This document shows positions 1 to 7,792 of a DNA stretch of 64,000 nucleotides, one piece after another. Numbering within the stretch: the stretch's first letter is position 1; every line of letters starts with the position of its first letter. A program made the position numbers and the translations under genes. The notes beneath the pieces were generated by a model. It saw nothing but the letters and a program-made list of their open reading frames with translations. It searched no databases and was not told the DNA's origin. Source of the DNA: Actinomycetes bacterium (lineage in GTDB: Bacteria; Actinomycetota; Acidimicrobiia; Acidimicrobiales; Ilumatobacteraceae); contig JAIXWJ010000053.1 in assembly GCA_027491335.1 (NCBI GenBank), positions 1-64,000 of the forward strand, read 5' to 3'.

Positions 1-1
1 C

Positions 2-598
2 GCGCCCACCGGATTGGTGTTGTTCCCTGGCTCGGGCTCGGGATCCGATCACTCCTCGCTGATCGCCATCGAACAGCGCATGTCGCCCCTGCCGGTGGGG
101 CGTTACGACTTCGACTATCGGCTGGCGGGCAAACGCGCCCCCGATCGCCCGCCGAAGTTGTTGGCGCGAGTGCGCGAATGCGCGCGCGAGTTCGCCACCG
201 CCAACGCCACCAAGCACGACACCGCCATCGCGGGTTTGGTGTTGGGTGGTCGCTCCATGGGCGGACGCATCTGCTCGATGGTGGCCGCGGGCGTTCCCGA
301 CATTGATGGTGAGCCGGCCATGCCGGTGCGCGGGCTGGTGTTGGTGTCGTATCCGTTGCATCCGCCGGGCAAGCCCGAGAATCTGCGCGTCGAACATCTG
401 CCGCGCATCACGGTTCCGTGTCTGTTCGTGCATGGCACCAAGGACGACTTCGGATCACCCGACGAGTTACGGAAATTCACCGCCACCATTCCGGGCGCCG
501 TCACGCATCACTTCATCGAGAACGGTCGTCACGACCTGAAGAACAAAGACGCGATCATCGCCGACGTCATCGCCGACTGGATGTCGTCACTCGTCTGA
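2..598 (+). CDS. Alpha/beta hydrolase (KANL3/Tex30-like), 5' end outside window
   Basis: The frame is open from the first bases, so the N-terminus lies to the left of the window; about 198 codons are visible. The fold is an alpha/beta hydrolase. A nucleophile elbow reads GGRSMGGR (Ser), an acid region reads HGTKDDFG, and a late His sits in GRHDL. Spacing and the LVLFPGSGSGSDH start resemble the KANL3/Tex30 dienelactone-hydrolase-like group, whose substrates are mostly unknown. It is convergent with the MFS gene, with four bases between the two stop codons. The stop codon lies inside a 16-bp tandem duplication. No specific reaction can be assigned. Confidence 0.8.
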   Translation, partial: APTGLVLFPGSGSGSDHSSLIAIEQRMSPLPVGRYDFDYRLAGKRAPDRPPKLLARVRECAREFATANATKHDTAIAGLVLGGRSMGGRICSMVAAGVPDIDGEPAMPVRGLVLVSYPLHPPGKPENLRVEHLPRITVPCLFVHGTKDDFGSPDELRKFTATIPGAVTHHFIENGRHDLKNKDAIIADVIADWMSSLV

Positions 599-616
599 TT
601 CGTCACTCGTCTGATT
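585..616. repeat. Perfect 16-bp tandem duplication across convergent stop codons
   Basis: The unit cgtcactcgtctgatt occurs at 585-600 and again at 601-616 with no mismatch. The first copy holds the last codons and stop of the hydrolase. The second copy holds the stop and C-terminal codons of the minus-strand MFS gene. Confidence 0.95.
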
Positions 617-2183
617 CGTCGCGCGTGACGGGCAACGTGTGGTCCTCGGGATTGAGTTCCTCCAACTCGCGGCGCGCCGTCTCCGGATAGGTGAAGGCCA
701 CGATCAGCGCCACCACCACCGGCCCGCTCACCAACGCCAGCATCACCGGCCCGTACGGGGTGCCGCCATCCACGATGGCTCCGGTGAGCAACAGCGACAC
801 GCTTCCGCCCACCAAGGCGCTGGCCAGAATCAGATACGCGGCGCGACCGCGATTGCCGGTGGGGAACAGTTCCGTGCGGTACACGGCCAACGGCGGGTAA
901 CTGGTGGCCGCGATGATCGCGCCGATGATGGCACTCCACCACATCAACGGTCCCGAGAACCAGAACGACAACGCGATCAACAGTGCACCGGTGGGTGCGC
1001 AGATCACGGCCAAGCGTCGTCGCCCGGATCGATCGGCCACGCGACCGCCGATCACCAAACCGATCACGGCCGGGGTGGCGGTGACGATGGTGAACAGCGA
1101 CACCATGCCCGCCGAGAATCCGCGCTCGTCCTTCAGGAACGTGTTCTGAAAGAACGAAGCCGGTGACAACAACATGTTGCCGAAGAAGGCCACCGCCATC
1201 TGCACGGCCAAACGTCGCCGTTGCAGCGGTGGCACGGGCGTGGCCGCCGCGTCGGACTTGTGCCACTCGAAGCGCTTCGTCTCGGGTAGATGTCGAGCCA
1301 GATCTCGCGCCACCAACAACCACACCAATCCCAACACGTACACCCAACGCCAACCGGACTGACCCACATCGGCCAACGGCAACGCCACCACGGCCACGCC
1401 GGCTCCCAGTCCGTTGGCCATGGCCAACACGCTGATGGCGTAGGCGCGCGAACCGCGTGGCATCTCCTCGGCGGCGATGACCGCGATCAACAGATCGAGA
1501 GCCAACCCGAGCGGCCGACCGAGCGTTTGTGTGGCCACCAACAACGGGAAGTTCGGTGCCACCGCGCCCAACGACGCGATGATGGGCGCGGCCCACGCCA
1601 AGGTCACCACCACGCGTCGACGTCCGATGCGATCGGCCAACAGTGCCGCGGGAAGTCCGAACAGAATGCCGATGCGCACGATGGTTCCGGCCACACCGCG
1701 ACCCCAATCGCCCACGCCGAAGTCGTCGCCGGCGAACGACACCGTCTGGGTGAACAAGGTGTTCACGAAGGCGGTCAACAACGATGCCGCGGCCAACAAA
1801 CCGAGGATGCGCACCTGTCGTTGGTCCAGTCGATCGGGTGGGGCCCAGCCGGGTTGTCCCTCGCGCGACTGCGGTGATCGACGCGCGATCGACCGACGCA
1901 CCAACGGCCCGAACAACCAATGGAACCACGGGATCACCAATCGGTAGTCGGTGCGTTCGTGCAGCCGCCCCTCGCGCGCGGTGACGGTGCGGCGGTATTC
2001 GCGGAACGGTCCGTGCTGTTGCGCGAACGAAACCGCGTCGAGTTCATGGCCGGTCACGCCATCGTCATCACCAACAACAACCACGGTCTCGCGCACCAGA
2101 TCATCGTGCGGGGCGGTCAACCAGGCCCTCACCTGCGGTTCGTCGGGCCAGTCGCGCACCAGATGCACCCCGTTGCGACCCAC
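603..2183 (-). CDS. MFS transporter with a soluble N-terminal extension
   Basis: A 526-residue protein. Hydrophobic segments begin near residue 123 and continue to about residue 505, giving roughly twelve membrane helices. Two MFS loop motifs are visible, LLADRIGRRR in the first half and GGRVADRSGRRR in the second, typical of sugar/metabolite-type carriers. The first ~120 residues are hydrophilic (for example EYRRTVTAREG) and are not part of the usual fold. The start is GTG at 2183, only 23 bp from divergent murA, and a later start is possible, which would remove the extension. Substrate unknown. Confidence 0.85.
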   Translation of the reverse strand: MGRNGVHLVRDWPDEPQVRAWLTAPHDDLVRETVVVVGDDDGVTGHELDAVSFAQQHGPFREYRRTVTAREGRLHERTDYRLVIPWFHWLFGPLVRRSIARRSPQSREGQPGWAPPDRLDQRQVRILGLLAAASLLTAFVNTLFTQTVSFAGDDFGVGDWGRGVAGTIVRIGILFGLPAALLADRIGRRRVVVTLAWAAPIIASLGAVAPNFPLLVATQTLGRPLGLALDLLIAVIAAEEMPRGSRAYAISVLAMANGLGAGVAVVALPLADVGQSGWRWVYVLGLVWLLVARDLARHLPETKRFEWHKSDAAATPVPPLQRRRLAVQMAVAFFGNMLLSPASFFQNTFLKDERGFSAGMVSLFTIVTATPAVIGLVIGGRVADRSGRRRLAVICAPTGALLIALSFWFSGPLMWWSAIIGAIIAATSYPPLAVYRTELFPTGNRGRAAYLILASALVGGSVSLLLTGAIVDGGTPYGPVMLALVSGPVVVALIVAFTYPETARRELEELNPEDHTLPVTRDESDE

Positions 2184-2206
2184 GGAGCGAGCATACTTGT
2201 ACGTCT

Positions 2207-3496
2207 ATGGACCGCGTCGCAGACCGCATCGTCGTGCAGCGCAGTGGTCCGCTCACGGGAGAAGTCGACGTCCCCGGCGCCAAGAACTCGGTGCTGAAAT
2301 TGATGGTGGCCTCGCTGTACGCGCCGGGTCGACACGAACTCACCAACGTCCCCGATATCTCCGACGTGGAAACCATGGGTGCCCTTTTGGGTGCGCTCGG
2401 CGTGCGCGTCGTTCGCGACGACGTCGACGACGCGGTGCTGCATCTGCACAACGACGGCGACGTGCGAACGGTGGCGCCACCCGACCTGGTCACCAGCATT
2501 CGCGCGTCCATCAACGTGCTCGGCCCGTTGTTGGCGGTGCGCGGACGCGTGCGTCTCGACATGCCCGGCGGTGACGACTTCGGTTCGCGTCCCATCGACA
2601 TGCACATCGCCGGCCTGAAAGCCATGGGCGTCGAGTTCGACATCGATGACCAATCGATCGCGGCTCGCGTGGATCGACTGCGGGGCGCCGACATCGTGCT
2701 CGACTTCCCGTCGGTGGGCGCCACCGAGAACTTGGTGACCGCGGCCGTGCACGCCGAGGGTCTCACCACCATCACCAACGCCGCGCGCGAGCCCGAGGTG
2801 GCCGACCTGTGCGAGCTGTTGGTGGAAATGGGTGCGCGCATCGACGGCATTGGTTCCTCGGTGCTTCGTATCGAAGGCGTCGAACGCGGTTCGCTGGTTC
2901 CGGTGTCGCACGCCGTGGTGCCCGATCGCATTCAGGCCGCCACCTATCTGGCCGCCGTGGCGGTGGCCGGTGGTACGGCCGTGGTGAAGGGCGCGCGCGC
3001 CGATCACATGGTGGTGTTGTTGAATCGCATGCACGACATGGGCCTGGAATTCTCCGTGGTGCCCGGGGGAATCGAGATTCGTTCCGAGGGCCGCATGCGC
3101 GCCGTCGACGTGCAGACCCTTCCGTATCCGGGGCTGGCCACCGACTACAAGCCGCTACTCGTCACCATGCTGGCCGTCGCCGAGGGCATGGGCATCGTCA
3201 CCGAGAATCTGTATCCGGGTCGCTTCCGATACGTGGAGGAACTGTCGAAGTTGGGTGCCGACATTCGCACCGACGGTCATCACGCCATCGTGCGTGGCAT
3301 GGAACGTTTGCGTGGCGCCGCGGTGGTGGCGCCCGACATTCGCGCCGGTGCCGCGTTGGTGATCGCCGGTCTGGCCGCCGAGGGTCGCACCGTGATCTCG
3401 GGCATCGAGCACATCGACCGGGGTTACGACGACCTGGTGGGTCGCTTGGTGGCGTTGGGTGGCTCGGTGGCGCGCGCCAACTCGGCCGATCTCTGA
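2207..3496 (+). CDS. murA: UDP-N-acetylglucosamine 1-carboxyvinyltransferase MurA
   Basis: Catalyses the first committed step of peptidoglycan synthesis, transferring enolpyruvate from PEP to UDP-GlcNAc in the cytoplasm. 429 residues, the usual length. Conserved features: GAKNSVLK (Lys26/Asn27, matching E. coli K22/N23), ATDYKPLL (the Asp general base), and DIRAGAALVIAG (Arg equivalent to R397). The catalytic-loop cysteine of E. coli (Cys115, in PGGCTIG) is Asp123 here (PGGDDFGSRP), as in mycobacterial and chlamydial MurA, which are intrinsically fosfomycin resistant. Start ATG 2207; there is no clear Shine-Dalgarno. The stop lies in the first copy of a 16-bp tandem repeat. Confidence 0.97.
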   Translation: MDRVADRIVVQRSGPLTGEVDVPGAKNSVLKLMVASLYAPGRHELTNVPDISDVETMGALLGALGVRVVRDDVDDAVLHLHNDGDVRTVAPPDLVTSIRASINVLGPLLAVRGRVRLDMPGGDDFGSRPIDMHIAGLKAMGVEFDIDDQSIAARVDRLRGADIVLDFPSVGATENLVTAAVHAEGLTTITNAAREPEVADLCELLVEMGARIDGIGSSVLRIEGVERGSLVPVSHAVVPDRIQAATYLAAVAVAGGTAVVKGARADHMVVLLNRMHDMGLEFSVVPGGIEIRSEGRMRAVDVQTLPYPGLATDYKPLLVTMLAVAEGMGIVTENLYPGRFRYVEELSKLGADIRTDGHHAIVRGMERLRGAAVVAPDIRAGAALVIAGLAAEGRTVISGIEHIDRGYDDLVGRLVALGGSVARANSADL

Positions 3497-3540
3497 CTCA
3501 GTCGATCCCTGATTCAGCCGATCTCTGACTCAGCCGATCT
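3485..3540. repeat. 16-bp tandem repeat, 3.5 copies, starting in the murA stop region
   Basis: Copies: 3485-3500 gccgatctctgactca, 3501-3516 gtcgatccctgattca, 3517-3532 identical to the first, and 3533-3540 a half copy. The murA stop TGA (3494-3496) is in copy one. The stop of the minus-strand small gene (3530-3532) is in copy three, so the repeat joins both 3' ends. Confidence 0.95.
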
Positions 3541-3706
3541 TGGAGTCGGAGTCCTGCGTCGCGCGATCGCCATCGGAGATTCCCGCGCCCAAACGGCGAC
3601 GCACGATGGCCAGCAGACCCACGATGACGGCGATGGGTCCGGCCACCATCAGGATCTCGTCCCATCCGCCCTGGTGGGCGAGAAGTGCGCTGATCACGCC
3701 GATCAT
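3530..3706 (-). CDS. Small single-pass membrane protein (58 aa)
   Basis: A 58-codon ORF reading MIGVISALLAHQGGWDEILM then a hydrophobic stretch (VAGPIAVIVGLLAIV, residues 21-35), a basic stop-transfer RRR and a polar tail ending DSDSKIG. A good ribosome site (GGAAGGA) precedes ATG 3706 at normal spacing, which supports real translation. Inferred topology: one membrane helix with the tail in the cytoplasm. Convergent with murA. I do not recognise a family. Small proteins of this shape are common in actinobacteria and are often missed by annotation. Confidence 0.75.
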   Translation of the reverse strand: MIGVISALLAHQGGWDEILMVAGPIAVIVGLLAIVRRRLGAGISDGDRATQDSDSKIG

Positions 3707-3800
3707 CGGGTTCCTTCCATGACTTGCGCCGCTTGACAGAGGTTCCGGCGCCCTCTCACTCTACGATTTGAATCTCTCCCTAGCCCATTCAGGTGATTCT

Positions 3801-4064
3801 GTGTCCAGCATGCGAACCCAAGTCGAAGAGACCATCGAGGCCATCCGGCCGGCTCTTCATGCCGACGGCGGAGACATCGAGTTGAACGACGTGGACGAAG
3901 CCACCGGCATCGTGAAGGTGACCTTGGTTGGCGCGTGCGGAACGTGCCCCACTTCCACCCAGACCCTGAAGCAGGGCATCGAGCGCATCATGCGCGACCG
4001 CGTCGACGGTGTCACCGAAGTGGTGAACATCGGAGTGGTGACCGTGGGCGAACTGGATTCGTGA
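3801..4064 (+). CDS. NifU-like C-terminal domain Fe-S protein
   Basis: An 87-residue stand-alone NifU C-terminal (Nfu-type) domain. The central signature GACGTCPTS supplies the CxxC that binds or delivers an Fe-S cluster, preceded by HADGGDIEL, typical of the family. Start GTG 3801 is chosen because AGGTGA lies just upstream (3791-3796); ATG 3810 is the alternative. A TTGACA at 3733-3738 and a TACGAT at 3762-3767 look promoter-like, but their 23-bp spacing is too long for a normal pair. The stop overlaps the meaB start by GTGA, so the two are probably co-translated. Role: cytosolic Fe-S cluster assembly or transfer. Confidence 0.9.
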   Translation: MSSMRTQVEETIEAIRPALHADGGDIELNDVDEATGIVKVTLVGACGTCPTSTQTLKQGIERIMRDRVDGVTEVVNIGVVTVGELDS

Positions 4065-5038
4065 CCGGTGATCTCGTGAGCCGTCGCGACCGCAACCCCG
4101 AGACCCTTTTCGCTTCCGCACTCGAGGGTGATCGCACGGCGTTGGCTCGTTTGCTGTCGTTGATCGAACAAGGCGGTGACGCGGCGCGAACCATCGGCCG
4201 TTTGTCCTACCCGCGCGGCGGCAACAGCTACACGGTGGGACTCACCGGTGCACCCGGTGCCGGCAAGAGCACGCTGACGTCATCCATCATCGGTCACCTG
4301 CGTTCGCAGCAGTTGGAAGTGGCGGTGTTGGCCATCGACCCGTCGTCGCCTTTCACCGGTGGCGCCATTCTCGGTGACCGCGTGCGCATGCAAGACCACG
4401 CCACCGACCCCGGCGTGTTCATTCGCTCCATGGCCACGCGCGGACATCTGGGCGGATTGTCGTTGGCGGCACCCGAAGCGATTCGTTTGCTCGACGCCAT
4501 CGGCCGTCTGTGGGTGTTGGTCGAGACCGTGGGTGTGGGTCAGGTGGAAGTGGAGATCGCCGGCAAGGCGGACACCACCGTCGTGGTGGTGAACCCGGGT
4601 TGGGGCGACTCCGTGCAGGCCAACAAGGCCGGTCTCATGGAGATCGCCGACATCTTCGTGATCAACAAGGCCGATCGCAAGGGCGTGGACGAGACCCGTC
4701 GCGACCTGGAGCAGATGCTCGATCTTTCCGATCTTCCCCACGAGGCGTGGCGTCCGCCCATCGTTCCCACCATCGGTTCCACCGGCGAGGGCGTGCCCGC
4801 GTTGTGGGACGTGGTGAAGCAGCATCGCGAGTTCATCACCACCAGCGGCGAACTGGATCGTCGTCGTCGCTTCCGTCTGCGCGAAGAGTTGCGCGAGATC
4901 GTGGCGCGTCGATTGGAACAGCGGGCCCGTGAAATCTGCACCGGCGAACGCTGGGATTCGTTGCAGGACGGCGTCATCGGGCGCACGCTCGATCCGTGGA
5001 GCGCCGCCGACGAGATGCTGAAGGCCGTCGGCGCCTGA
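4061..5038 (+). CDS. meaB: MeaB-type GTPase, chaperone of methylmalonyl-CoA mutase
   Basis: G3E-family GTPase of 325 residues that protects and reactivates the B12-dependent methylmalonyl-CoA mutase in propionyl-CoA metabolism. Visible motifs: Walker A GAPGAGKST (residues 63-71), the VETVGVGQ switch region, and NKAD for guanine recognition, followed by a C-terminal dimerisation helix. Start GTG 4061 overlaps the upstream TGA by four bases; GTG 4076 is an alternative. The mutase subunits are not in this window. ArgK is an older name for the family, but MeaB is the better-supported role. Confidence 0.93.
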   Translation: MTGDLVSRRDRNPETLFASALEGDRTALARLLSLIEQGGDAARTIGRLSYPRGGNSYTVGLTGAPGAGKSTLTSSIIGHLRSQQLEVAVLAIDPSSPFTGGAILGDRVRMQDHATDPGVFIRSMATRGHLGGLSLAAPEAIRLLDAIGRLWVLVETVGVGQVEVEIAGKADTTVVVVNPGWGDSVQANKAGLMEIADIFVINKADRKGVDETRRDLEQMLDLSDLPHEAWRPPIVPTIGSTGEGVPALWDVVKQHREFITTSGELDRRRRFRLREELREIVARRLEQRAREICTGERWDSLQDGVIGRTLDPWSAADEMLKAVGA

Positions 5039-5067
5039 GCGACCGGCGTCACGAGCGAGGAGCGAAC

Positions 5068-5844
5068 ATGTCCGACGAACTGGTTCTGTGCGAACGGCGT
5101 GCCGACGGCGTGGCCGTGGTGACGTTGAACAATCCCAAGGTGAACGCGCTCAGCCAAGCGGTGTTGGCCCGTCTGCGCGCGGTGGCCGAGGATCTCACCG
5201 CGAATCCGCCCGGCGCGGTGGTCATCACCGGTGGCGAGCGCATTTTCGCGGCCGGTGCCGACATCAGCGAGTTCGGTGGCACGGCCGAGGGTGAGCGCAT
5301 CGGACTCGGTTTCCATTCGGCACTCGACGCCGTGGCCGCCATTCCGCGTTTCGTCATCGCCGCGGTCAGTGGCTACGCCCTCGGTGGTGGTTGCGAGTTG
5401 GCTCTGGCGTGCGACTATCGCATCGCCGGCGAGAAAGCCGTGTTCGGTCAGCCCGAAGTGTTGTTGGGCATCATCCCCGGCGGTGGCGGCACGCAACGGT
5501 TGCCCCGTGTCGTTGGTGTCAGTCGCGCCAAAGAGCTGGTCATCACCGGTCGCCAGGTGAAGTCCGACGAAGCGTTGCGCATCGGCCTGGCCGACGAGGT
5601 GGTGCCGAACGAAACGTTGCACGAGCGCGCCTTGGCGTTGGCGTCGTCGGTGGCCAGTGGTGCCGCGTTGGCGCACGCCGCCATGAAGCGCGCCATCGAC
5701 GAGGGAATGTCCACCTCGTTGACCGAGGGTTTGCTGTTGGAGCGCCGCCTGTTCACCGACGTGTTCGCCACCGACGACAGTCAGGTGGGCGTGAAGAGTT
5801 TCCTCGAGAACGGTCCGGGCAAGGCCACCTTCAGCGGCCGCTGA
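5068..5844 (+). CDS. Enoyl-CoA hydratase/isomerase family protein
   Basis: Crotonase of 258 residues. The oxyanion-hole region AAGADISEFG, the first catalytic Glu in GGGCELALACDYRIA and the second in GQPEVLLGIIPGGGGTQRL are all present, so it is likely a true hydratase acting on 2-enoyl-CoA esters in beta-oxidation. Start ATG 5068 has a GAGGAG ribosome site. It follows meaB by about 30 bp in the same direction and may be co-transcribed, which suits acyl-CoA/propionyl-CoA breakdown. Its 3' end overlaps the convergent glycosyltransferase by 14 bp on a palindrome, and both proteins end Ser-Gly-Arg. Confidence 0.93.
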   Translation: MSDELVLCERRADGVAVVTLNNPKVNALSQAVLARLRAVAEDLTANPPGAVVITGGERIFAAGADISEFGGTAEGERIGLGFHSALDAVAAIPRFVIAAVSGYALGGGCELALACDYRIAGEKAVFGQPEVLLGIIPGGGGTQRLPRVVGVSRAKELVITGRQVKSDEALRIGLADEVVPNETLHERALALASSVASGAALAHAAMKRAIDEGMSTSLTEGLLLERRLFTDVFATDDSQVGVKSFLENGPGKATFSGR

Positions 5845-6979
5845 TCACGTTCTCGTACACCGCCGTCGTGGAAGTGGCGATGGCGTCCCACGAGAAACGA
5901 CTGCGCAACACTTCGCGTCCCTTGGTCTGCATGTCGTTCGCCAACGCGGATTCGTTCAGCACGCGCTCGATGGCGGCCGCCAACTGACGCGCGTTGCCCG
6001 GCTCGAACAGCAGCGCCGCATCCGTGCCCTCGATGATTTCGGCCAAGCCACCCGTGCGCGCCGCCACCGTGGGTGCGCCCGCGGCCAACGACTCGAGGGC
6101 CACGATGCCGAACGGTTCGTACAGCGACGGAATCACCACGCAACCCGCGCGATGCAGCAACGACCGCAATTCGTCGTCGGGCACGAAGCCGGCCAGGTTC
6201 ACCAGATCGCTCACGCCTTCGATGTCCACTTGGCTTTGCAGTTCGGGCAGATACGAACCGCGACCCGCGATGACGCAACGAATTCCGGGCACGCGACCAC
6301 GCAACAACGCCATCGCTTGGGCCAGCACTTGGAAGCCCTTCTCGTATTGCACGCGACCCCACGCCAGCACCAATGGTTCGCGCGCGATCGCGCCGCTGGG
6401 TTCCCACACGCGCGGATCCACGCCGTTGGGCACCAGCTGGACGTTGGCGGGGTCGAGGCCCTCCAACAACTCGCGCATCATGAAACGCGAACAACAGATC
6501 TGCGCCGTGGATCGATACGCCAACCACGCTTCGACGGCGTTGATGGCCGAACTGGCCCCCTCGGGGACGTGACCACCGTGGCGACCGCGCTCGGTGGAAT
6601 GAAACGTGGCCACCAGCGGAACGGCGAACAACGTCGACAACGTGTCGCCGGCCCACGCGGTGTGCCAGTCGTGCGCGTGCACCACGTCGGGACGCCAGCC
6701 GTCGATGTGTGCGGCCAGGGCGACCATCTGATTGTTGGCCGAAGCCGTGCGCAACACCTCGTCATTGTCGGGCAACCACGGCAGGTCGGTGCGAGCGCGC
6801 ATCACGCGAACTCCGTCGACCGTCACGGACCGAGCGGGCAGATCGCCCTCGTTGTCGACGCTGAACACCACCACCTCGTGCCCGGCACGGGCCAGCGCAC
6901 CGGCCAGGCCGTCCACGTGGGCCGCGACGCCACCGATGGAGGCCGGCGGAAACTCGCGGGTCAGCATCAGCACGCGCAC
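5831..6979 (-). CDS. GT4-family glycosyltransferase (glycogen-synthase-like)
   Basis: 382 residues in a GT-B fold. The N-terminus is MRVLMLTREFPPASIGGVA, the glycine-rich acceptor loop of GT4 enzymes. VHAHDWHTAWAG follows. The C-terminal donor domain has GRVQYEKG and the EX7E motif EPFGIVALE. The pattern is close to actinobacterial GT4 glycogen/maltosyl-type synthases, but the donor (ADP-, UDP- or GDP-sugar) cannot be read from sequence. GTG start at 6979; a TACCGT box six bases upstream (6986-6991) and no Shine-Dalgarno suggest a leaderless mRNA. Confidence 0.88.
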   Translation of the reverse strand: MRVLMLTREFPPASIGGVAAHVDGLAGALARAGHEVVVFSVDNEGDLPARSVTVDGVRVMRARTDLPWLPDNDEVLRTASANNQMVALAAHIDGWRPDVVHAHDWHTAWAGDTLSTLFAVPLVATFHSTERGRHGGHVPEGASSAINAVEAWLAYRSTAQICCSRFMMRELLEGLDPANVQLVPNGVDPRVWEPSGAIAREPLVLAWGRVQYEKGFQVLAQAMALLRGRVPGIRCVIAGRGSYLPELQSQVDIEGVSDLVNLAGFVPDDELRSLLHRAGCVVIPSLYEPFGIVALESLAAGAPTVAARTGGLAEIIEGTDAALLFEPGNARQLAAAIERVLNESALANDMQTKGREVLRSRFSWDAIATSTTAVYENVISGR

Positions 6980-6985
6980 GAGCGA

Positions 6986-6991
6986 ACGGTA
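6986..6991 (-). promoter_or_regulatory. Leaderless -10 box of the GT4 gene
   Basis: TACCGT (TA-N3-T) ends six bases before GTG 6979, placing the transcription start on the start codon. No convincing -35 was seen. Confidence 0.5.
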
Positions 6992-7004
6992 GCGGACGAC
7001 CTCG

Positions 7005-7010
7005 TAGCCT
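7005..7010 (+). promoter_or_regulatory. Leaderless -10 box of azlC
   Basis: TAGCCT ends seven bases before GTG 7018, and no Shine-Dalgarno is present. It lies only about 14 bp from the divergent GT4 box. Confidence 0.55.
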
Positions 7011-7017
7011 TGGGAGC

Positions 7018-7089
7018 GTGAACGAACGACCGATCGTGAATGGTCAACCGGCCGTGAATGGTCGACCGGCCGTGAATGGTCAACCGTCG
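7018..7089 (+). repeat. 18-bp tandem repeat, four copies, beginning at the azlC start codon
   Basis: Copies start at 7018, 7036, 7054 and 7072, each opening with an in-frame GTG. The last three are gtgaatggtcaaccggcc with few changes; the first is diverged. They encode MNERPI-VNGQPA-VNGRPA-VNGQPS, so the protein start is a repeat tail and several GTG codons could serve as start. Confidence 0.93.
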
Positions 7090-7782
7090 TGGTGGCGCGA
7101 CCCGGCGTTGCGACCCATGGTGGTGGCGTGCCTCACGCTCAGCGGTGCCGTGGGCGTGTTCGGCTTCTCGTTCGGTGTGGGTTCCGTGGCGGCCGGAGCC
7201 AGCGTGTGGCAGACGTGCGCCTTGTCGTTGTTCGTGTTCACGGGGGCGTCGCAGTTCTCGGCCATGAGCGTCATCGGCGCCGGTGGATCCTTGGGTTCGG
7301 CGTTGGGCGGCGCGTTGTTGTTGGCCGCGCGCAACGGCGTGTACGGATTGGCGATGTCGCGTCGATTGGACGGATCGCTGGGGCGACGTTTGCTGGCCGC
7401 GCAGTTGACCATCGACGAGACCACGGCGATGGCGGTGGCACAGCCCACTCGCCGCGAGCAACAGATCGCGTTCTGGTTGACGGGATTCGCGTTGTACACG
7501 TTCTGGAACACGGGCACGCTCATCGGTGCGCTCACCGGCAGTGCGATCGATCCGGAAACCTTCGGCCTCGACGCGGCGTTCCCCGCCGGCTTCGTGGCCA
7601 TGGTGTGGCCCTTGCTCAGCGACAAGCGGGCTCGTCTGGCCGCCGCGATCGGGGGAGTGGTGTTCTTGGCCTCGGTGTCGTTCCTGCCCATCGGCGTGCC
7701 GATTCTGTTGTCGGTGATCGGCGTGTTGGTGGGCGTGCAAAAGCCGGTTCCGCCGCCGGTGGTCGATGGGGCCGTCTCATGA
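7018..7782 (+). CDS. azlC: AzlC-family branched-chain amino acid exporter, large subunit
   Basis: 254 residues; the AzlC membrane protein pairs with AzlD to export branched-chain amino acids or analogues. GFSFGVGSVAAGASVWQTC and FTGASQFSAMSV are family hallmarks, and six or so hydrophobic helices follow residue 30. The first 24 residues are an 18-bp-repeat-encoded hydrophilic tail not expected in AzlC. GTG 7018 is taken as start because of the leaderless -10, but GTG 7036, 7054 or 7072 would also work. azlD follows after ten bases. Confidence 0.92.
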   Translation: MNERPIVNGQPAVNGRPAVNGQPSWWRDPALRPMVVACLTLSGAVGVFGFSFGVGSVAAGASVWQTCALSLFVFTGASQFSAMSVIGAGGSLGSALGGALLLAARNGVYGLAMSRRLDGSLGRRLLAAQLTIDETTAMAVAQPTRREQQIAFWLTGFALYTFWNTGTLIGALTGSAIDPETFGLDAAFPAGFVAMVWPLLSDKRARLAAAIGGVVFLASVSFLPIGVPILLSVIGVLVGVQKPVPPPVVDGAVS

Positions 7783-7792
7783 GGTTCGGGTC

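Noticed and set aside
3768-3800. TTG 3768 as the start of the NifU-like gene
   Set aside because: It would add eleven non-conserved residues and has no ribosome site; GTG 3801 has AGGTGA.
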